Source of the DNA: Seminavis robusta
Taxonomy: Eukaryota; Bacillariophyta; Bacillariophyceae; Naviculales; Naviculaceae
Length of the DNA: 22,576 nucleotides
Assembly: GCA_903772945.1 (NCBI GenBank)
Contig: CAICTM010001793.1
Span: 1 to 22,576 of the forward strand
Reading direction: 5' to 3'
Under the pieces are notes generated by a model. The model saw only the letters and a program-made list of their open reading frames with translations. It was not told where the DNA came from and did no database searches. The first letter of the stretch is position 1. Each line of letters opens with the position of its first letter. Positions 18,112-22,576 of the stretch are shown here, piece after piece. The translations under genes and the position numbers were made by a program.

Positions 18112-19334
18112 TCTAGGTCCCATAAATGCGACAGGCACTCGTGACCGTGTACCTGTGGTACCGAACCACCGGTATGCTGTGTGTCTCTCCGAGCTCTACC
18201 ACCTGCCACCAACAGATCCCGGCTTTTTGTCCAGGTCTACAACGTGGTCGCCATTGCCAACAGAAAACCTTCCCTCATCATCTTCACTTCTTTCTTCGCT
18301 ATCCCACTACTGGTTTTGTCCGGCTTCGACTATTGCCGTTTCATAATCCATCTCAACATTAGAAAACCAAACACCAACAGGATATCATGAGAAATTGTAG
18401 ACAAGAGAGTTGCCAAGCGGTCTCGCCAGCAGCCGCCGAATTGGCAGCACTGCGACGATTGCCGGCCCATCAAGCCGAAGTCCATTTCCCTCCCGCTTGC
18501 CGTTCGCTGGTATTATCTCTGGCGGGCAACATGCGCTGTGCCGATTGTGACGGTCCTCGTCCCGAATGGGCCAGTGTCTCGTATGGGATTCTCTTGTGCG
18601 TCCAATGTGGCGGTCGGCATCGATCCTATGGGGTGCAGAGTTCCCGGGTCAAGTCGATCGACATGGATGCATGGTCGCACGATCAGATATTGGCCATGCT
18701 GGAAGGAGGGAACGACCAGTTGTGCCGCTTCTTTGATCGACATCAAATGACGGACACAGCCATGACCTGTCGACGCTACAAGACCAAGGCGGCTTTGTTT
18801 TATAGAACCAATTTGCAAAAGCATGTGCGAGATGTCGGGACTCAGAGCAAGGTTTATCCTGGACGTGAAGCCATTCGAAAAGCGATTAGTCGTCGAACTG
18901 AAAGCTCTTCGTCTTCCTCATCGTCGTCGGCACTGACGAGACAATCCAGCATGCAAACCATTCATCAACAAGGGATAGCGGCCAATTGATACCGGCTTCG
19001 AAAGAAAAGGCACGAAAGAAAAAGCGCAGACAGAAGGCAGAGCCTAGCTAGACTAGCCTCCTTTTGTCGGCGATTATTAGAGCTGTCCTTCGCGCCCAGG
19101 ACAGGACCAACCATGGTCAGGCCAGCCGGAGACCGATGATAGCGGTTATTATCGCGTCAAGCAGTCGCAGTCCCAGATTGTTCCACCACCAACAGAACCA
19201 TTATTTCATAACACATCAAGTAACAATTACATTAGAACGATGCTAATCTCATCTCTACGCGCCAAGTTTCGTTGCATACTCTTCTGTCTTCAGATAACAA
19301 CAATTCATTCTAGCTAGCTAGTAGAAGGCTTCAT
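18112..19334. repeat. long inverted repeat, left arm
   Basis: Reverse-complement match to about 21303-22562. It spans the ArfGAP promoter, the whole coding sequence and 3' flank, ending in TAGCTAGCTAGTAGAAGGCTTCA. Outer ends align as CTAGGTCCCATAAATGCG against CTAGGCCCTAAATGCGG after inversion; the match may continue past the window edge. Boundaries by eye, good to a few tens of bases. Confidence 0.88.
18387..18989 (+). CDS. small ArfGAP-domain protein
   Basis: Predicted GTPase-activating protein for Arf GTPases, acting in vesicle traffic. The 200-residue product starts at ATG 18387 (context ATATCATGAG). The zinc finger is C51-X2-C54-X16-C71-X2-C74, exactly the ArfGAP spacing, followed by GGRHRSYGVQSSRVKSIDMDAW with the catalytic Arg79 four residues after the last Cys. 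Downstream QILAMLEGGNDQLCRFFDRH and KAALFYRTNLQK fit the rest of the ~110-residue domain. The expected GVHxSxVRS is GVQSSRVKS, a normal variant. After residue ~170 a Ser run and an unstructured tail follow; there are no PH, ankyrin or BAR domains, so it is close to domain-only, as in the shorter ArfGAPs. No intron is needed. It lies inside the left arm of the inverted duplication and is the intact copy. Confidence 0.9.
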   Translation: MRNCRQESCQAVSPAAAELAALRRLPAHQAEVHFPPACRSLVLSLAGNMRCADCDGPRPEWASVSYGILLCVQCGGRHRSYGVQSSRVKSIDMDAWSHDQILAMLEGGNDQLCRFFDRHQMTDTAMTCRRYKTKAALFYRTNLQKHVRDVGTQSKVYPGREAIRKAISRRTESSSSSSSSSALTRQSSMQTIHQQGIAAN

Positions 19335-19395
19335 CCTGCCGATTTTCGGCAGTCTGTCCCGTGCTCAGTTTTGGTTCCCCCAGCGCCATGGTGGG

Positions 19396-20895
19396 TGGAT
19401 CAATGTCATTCATGTCTGTGCTGTACCAGCAAAAGCGGGAAGGCTTGATGTCATTCAGTGGGCCCGAAGGAATGGAATTCCTTGGTGTGAATCTACATGT
19501 GCGAATGCAGCTGCTGGGGGGCATTTGGAAATCGTGAAGTATGCCCATGAGAATGGTTGTCCATGGAGCGAAGCGACATGCCAAATGGCCATTTGGAATC
19601 CTAAAGTATGCCCATGAAAAGGGGCTGTCATGGAAACTCGGCTACCTGCACCAATGCTGCTGAGAATGGTCATTTGGACATCCTAAAGTATGCCCATGAA
19701 AATGGCTGTCCATGGAAAGCAGTGACATGTTGCAAAGCTGCTGAAAATGGTCATTTGGACATCCTAAGTATGGCCCATGACAATGGCTGTCCATGGGATG
19801 GACCACATGCAGCGCTGCTGCTCTAATGGGGCATTTGGAAATCCTGAAGTATGCCCATGAGAACGACTGTCCATGGGCCCATGCCTGAATGCAGCTACAA
19901 AAAACCATTTGGAATTCTGAAGTATGCCCATGAACAAGGCTGTCCTTGGGACAAACTCACATGCGTTGTGGCTGCTAAACATGGATATTTGGGGATTCTG
20001 AAATATGCCCATGAACAAGGCTGTCCATGGGATGAAGAAACGTGCTCTTATGCTGCTCAATACGGTCATTTGGAAACCTGAAATTGCCCATGCGATGGCT
20101 GTCCATGGGATGAAGATACATGCTGCTGTGCTGCACAATTTGGCCATTTGAGATCCTAAATATGCACATGAAAAGGTGTCCATGGATGAGACGACCACCA
20201 CTCATGTTGCCATTAATGGTATGTGGAAATCATGAGGTATGCCACGAGAATGGCTGTACATGGAACACAGTGACATGTGCAAAGCTGCTGAAAATGGCAT
20301 TTGGAATGCCTCAAATATGCCCATGAGAATGGTTGTCCATGGGATGAACACACATGCCGCTTTGCTGCACAAAATGGCCATTTGGAGATTCTGAAATATG
20401 CTTGTGAAAATGGATGTCCATGGATGAGAAAACCACCACTGGTGCTGCTCGAAACGATCATTTGGAAACCCTGAGGTATGCCCATGAAAACGATTGTCCA
20501 TGGAATGAAAACACATGCGTGGATGCTGCTAAACGTGGATATTTGGGAATTCTGAATATGCCCATGAACAAGGCTGTCCATGGGAGAACAAACGTGCGCT
20601 TTATGCTGCTCGAAACGGTCAGTTGGAAACGCTGAAATATGATGCCCATGAGAATGGCTGTCCATGGGATGAAGATACAGCTGCTGTGCTTTGAGAGTAG
20701 CCATTTGGAATGCCTCAAATATGCCCATGAGAATGGCTGTCCATGGAGCGAAGACGCATGCACACATGCTGCTTTTAATGGCCATTTGGAATGCTCAAAT
20801 ATGCCACTGAGAAGGGTTGCCCGTGGACCCAAGATGCCTTGCTGGACACTCCACACTTCTTCATACAGGAATGCGTGAATGAAGCGCTGTTTTAG
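19396..20895 (+). pseudogene. decayed array of 27-residue ankyrin-like repeats
   Basis: At least 17 units with consensus HLEILKYAHENGCPWDEDTC followed by a short Ala-rich, Asn-Gly end, i.e. 27 residues or 81 nt. This is the short, Cys/Trp-containing ankyrin-like form common in stramenopile genomes and some large DNA viruses. CATTTGGA-type unit starts at 19522, 19590, 19671, 19752, 19832, 19906, 19986, 20067, 20145, 20221, 20298, 20379, 20459, 20540, 20620, 20702 and 20783 give spacings of 68 to 82. Only six are exactly 81, so no reading frame crosses more than a few units. The start of the frame is WINVIHVCAVPAKAGRLDVI without an ATG. The end looks natural: ATEKGCPWTQDALLDTPHFF, then a stop at 20893-20895. 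Either a pseudogene or a repeat with many base-calling indels. Such repeats normally bind proteins. Confidence 0.8.
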
Positions 20896-21302
20896 GAATG
20901 CTGATGTTTTGATTGGTAATGGTCGAATAGATGATGCTAGCTAGACATGATAGTTTTCGCTGCTACCCGTAGATAGCCCCCCCCCCCCCCAATTTTTCTT
21001 GGTCTCCTTTGGTCCTCTAGCTAGCTCAGCTAGCTGGTGCTACTTGGTTAGATCCAGAGTTGCAGCCAGTTGCTACACGTACCGGCCCGGGGGAAGCTGC
21101 AACCTGCCAGATAGATAAACAGCATCCGAAGAAACGGGAAGCAGTTGTACAGCTATCCCAAAGTTTGTACACGCGCCCTTGGCGGTGGTAGCTACGGGGG
21201 TACGGTACCCGGAACGTGGCGTTAGCACAGCGCGGCGGCTTGGAAACTTCGGTCTGGTTGATCGTGAGATGAGCATTCCATCTGCTGGCTAGTGCTGGAA
21301 AA
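20896..21302. other. island remainder, C14 run, no gene
   Basis: Between the ankyrin relic and the right arm. Contains a homopolymer of 14 C at 20977-20990, a GCTAGCTAGAC block near 20937, CTAGCTAGCTCAGCTAGC near 21016 and a GTACCGG-like GC-rich segment near 21080. The minus-strand frame at 21073-21276 has no recognisable product. Confidence 0.45.
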
Positions 21303-22562
21303 CTGAAGCCTTCTACTAGCTAGCTAGAATGAATTGTTGTTATCTGAAGACAGAAGAGTATGCAACGAAACTTGGCGCGTAGAGATGAGATTGCATCGTT
21401 CTTTAATGTACATTGTTACTTATGTCGTTGTGAAAATAATGGTGTCTGTTGGTTGGTCCTGTTGGGAACAATCTGGGACTGCGACTGCTTGACGCGATAA
21501 TAACCGCTATCATCGGTCTCCGGCTGGCCTGACCATGGTTGGTCCTGTCCTGGGCGCGAAGGACAGCTCTAATAATCGCCGACAAAAGGAAGCTAGTCTA
21601 GCTAGGCTCTGCCTGCGCTTTATCTTTCGTGCCTTTTCTTTCGAAGCCGGTATCATTGGCCGCTATCCCTTGTTGATGAATGGTTTTGCTATGCTGGATT
21701 GTCTCGTCATGCCGACGTAGATGAGGAAGACGAAGACTTTCAGTTCGACGACTAATCGCTTTTCGAATGGCTTCACGTCCAGGATAAACCTTGCTCTGAG
21801 TCCCGACATCTCGCACATGCTTTTGCAAATTGGTTCTATAAAACAAAGCCGCCTTGGTCTTGTAGCGTCGACAGGTCATGGCTGTGTCCGTCATTTGATG
21901 TCGATCAAAGAAGCGGCACAACTGGTCGTTCCCTCCTTCCAGCATGGCCAATATCTGATCGTGCGACCATGCATCCATGTCGATCGACTTGACCCGGGAA
22001 CTCTGCACCCCATAGGATCGATGCCGACTCGCCACAAAAAAAACCCTGCAAAATCAACATGGACGCACAAGAGAATCCCATACGAGACACTGGCCCATTC
22101 GGGACGAGGACCGTCACAATCGGCACAGCGCATGTTGCCCGCCAGAGATAATACCAGCGAACGGCAAGCGGGAGGGAAATGGACTTCGGCTTGATGGGCC
22201 GGCAATCGTCGCAGTGCTGCCAATTCGGCGGCTGCTGGCGAGACCGCTTGGCAACTCTCTTGTCTACAATTTCTCATGATATCCTGTTGGTGTTTGGTTT
22301 TCTAATGTTGAGATGGATTATGAAACGGCAATAGTCGAAGCCGGACAAAACCAGTAGTGGGATAGCGAAGAAAGAAGTGAAGATGATGAGGGAAGGTTTT
22401 CTGTTGGCAATGGCGACCACGTTGTAGACCTGGACAAAAAGCCGGGATCTGTTGGTGGCAGGTGGTAGAGCTCGGAGAGACACACAGCATACCGGTGGTT
22501 CGGTACCACACCACCCTACAGGTTACACCGGTACAACAGAATTGCCTGTCCGCATTTAGGGC
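21303..22562. repeat. long inverted repeat, right arm
   Basis: Starts with TGAAGCCTTCTACTAGCTAG, the reverse complement of the left arm's inner end, and stays alignable to the window end. Differences are scattered single-base indels, a rearranged stretch in the 3' flank near 21415-21470 and a ~22-nt insertion at about 22037-22059. Confidence 0.88.
21654..22277 (-). pseudogene. inverted second copy of the ArfGAP gene, frameshifted
   Basis: Starts at ATG 22277 with the same MRNCRQESCQ and keeps frame through C51, C54 and C71. Then a net 23-nt change relative to the intact copy (an insertion of ~22 nt plus one extra base near 22030) destroys the last zinc-ligand Cys and Arg79 region. In the entry frame the product ends at 21891 after an unrelated tail. 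Sequence from RHRSYGVQSSRVKS onward is intact but in another frame. Further 1-nt indels follow the Ser run (AAAG-TCTTCG, CATCTACGTCGG, GGCA-TGACG, GCATAGCAAAACC) and the stop context is lost (CCAATGATACC). The insertion contains TTTTGCAG on the coding strand, which resembles an intron 3' end, but removing any GT-AG piece inside it does not restore the frame. Probably non-functional; consensus error is possible for the single-base changes but not for the insertion. Confidence 0.82.
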
Positions 22563-22576
22563 CTAGGAACATATCC

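Noticed and set aside
19642..20856. Several 88-190-codon minus-strand ORFs with repeated AYLR-SK and PWTA words
   Set aside because: These are the reverse reading of the ankyrin-like units. The GCPW/YAHENG consensus on the plus strand is the biological one.
1..22576. tRNA, rRNA or transposase genes
   Set aside because: I scanned for cloverleaf-like sequences and for transposase or reverse transcriptase motifs and saw none I could defend.

Overview
This window is eukaryotic nuclear DNA, most likely from a diatom and probably a pennate one. The clearest evidence is an intron-containing delta-class carbonic anhydrase, a family best known from diatoms and other marine algae. A second gene encodes a protein with an ASAFAP-type (here CGAFSP) plastid leader. 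Both introns I can place are short and GT-AG (173 and 113 nt), and genes sit about 1-2 kb apart among repetitive intergenic DNA. The species is an inference; nothing in the sequence proves it.

Layout. 1-1015: degenerate tandem array of ~155 bp units. 1016-2092: no convincing gene, two copies of a 34-nt direct repeat. 2093-3430 (-): protein-coding relic or unusual gene, one continuous frame with two in-frame stops; its C-terminal half resembles an uncharacterised papain-like diatom family. 3431-5440: intergenic, short tandem and palindromic elements. 5441-6738 (+): delta carbonic anhydrase, two exons. 7038-7811: doubtful ORF laid over a ~140-bp tandem repeat. 8848-9747 (+): membrane-anchored RING-H2 E3 ligase. 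11414-12361 (+): BTB/T1-like protein with a Cys-rich tail. 12886-13733 (-): plastid-targeted DUF1279/FAM210-like membrane protein, two exons, divergent from 14283-17156 (+), a 957-residue basic Ser/Thr/Pro-rich protein. 18387-18989 (+): small ArfGAP.

The most striking structure is at the right end. About 1.2 kb carrying the ArfGAP gene (about 18112-19334) is repeated in inverted orientation at about 21303-22562. Between the arms is a ~2 kb island holding a decayed array of 27-residue ankyrin-like repeats. The inverted ArfGAP copy is broken by a ~22-nt insertion at its zinc finger and by several single-base indels.

The genes do not form a pathway. They are a typical unclustered set: inorganic carbon use (carbonic anhydrase), ubiquitin signalling (RING, perhaps BTB), plastid membrane (DUF1279), vesicle traffic (ArfGAP) and one unknown. 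The intergenic DNA is rich in palindromic TAGCTAGC and ACCGGT words. Introns, starts and pseudogene calls were made by eye, without alignments or transcripts.
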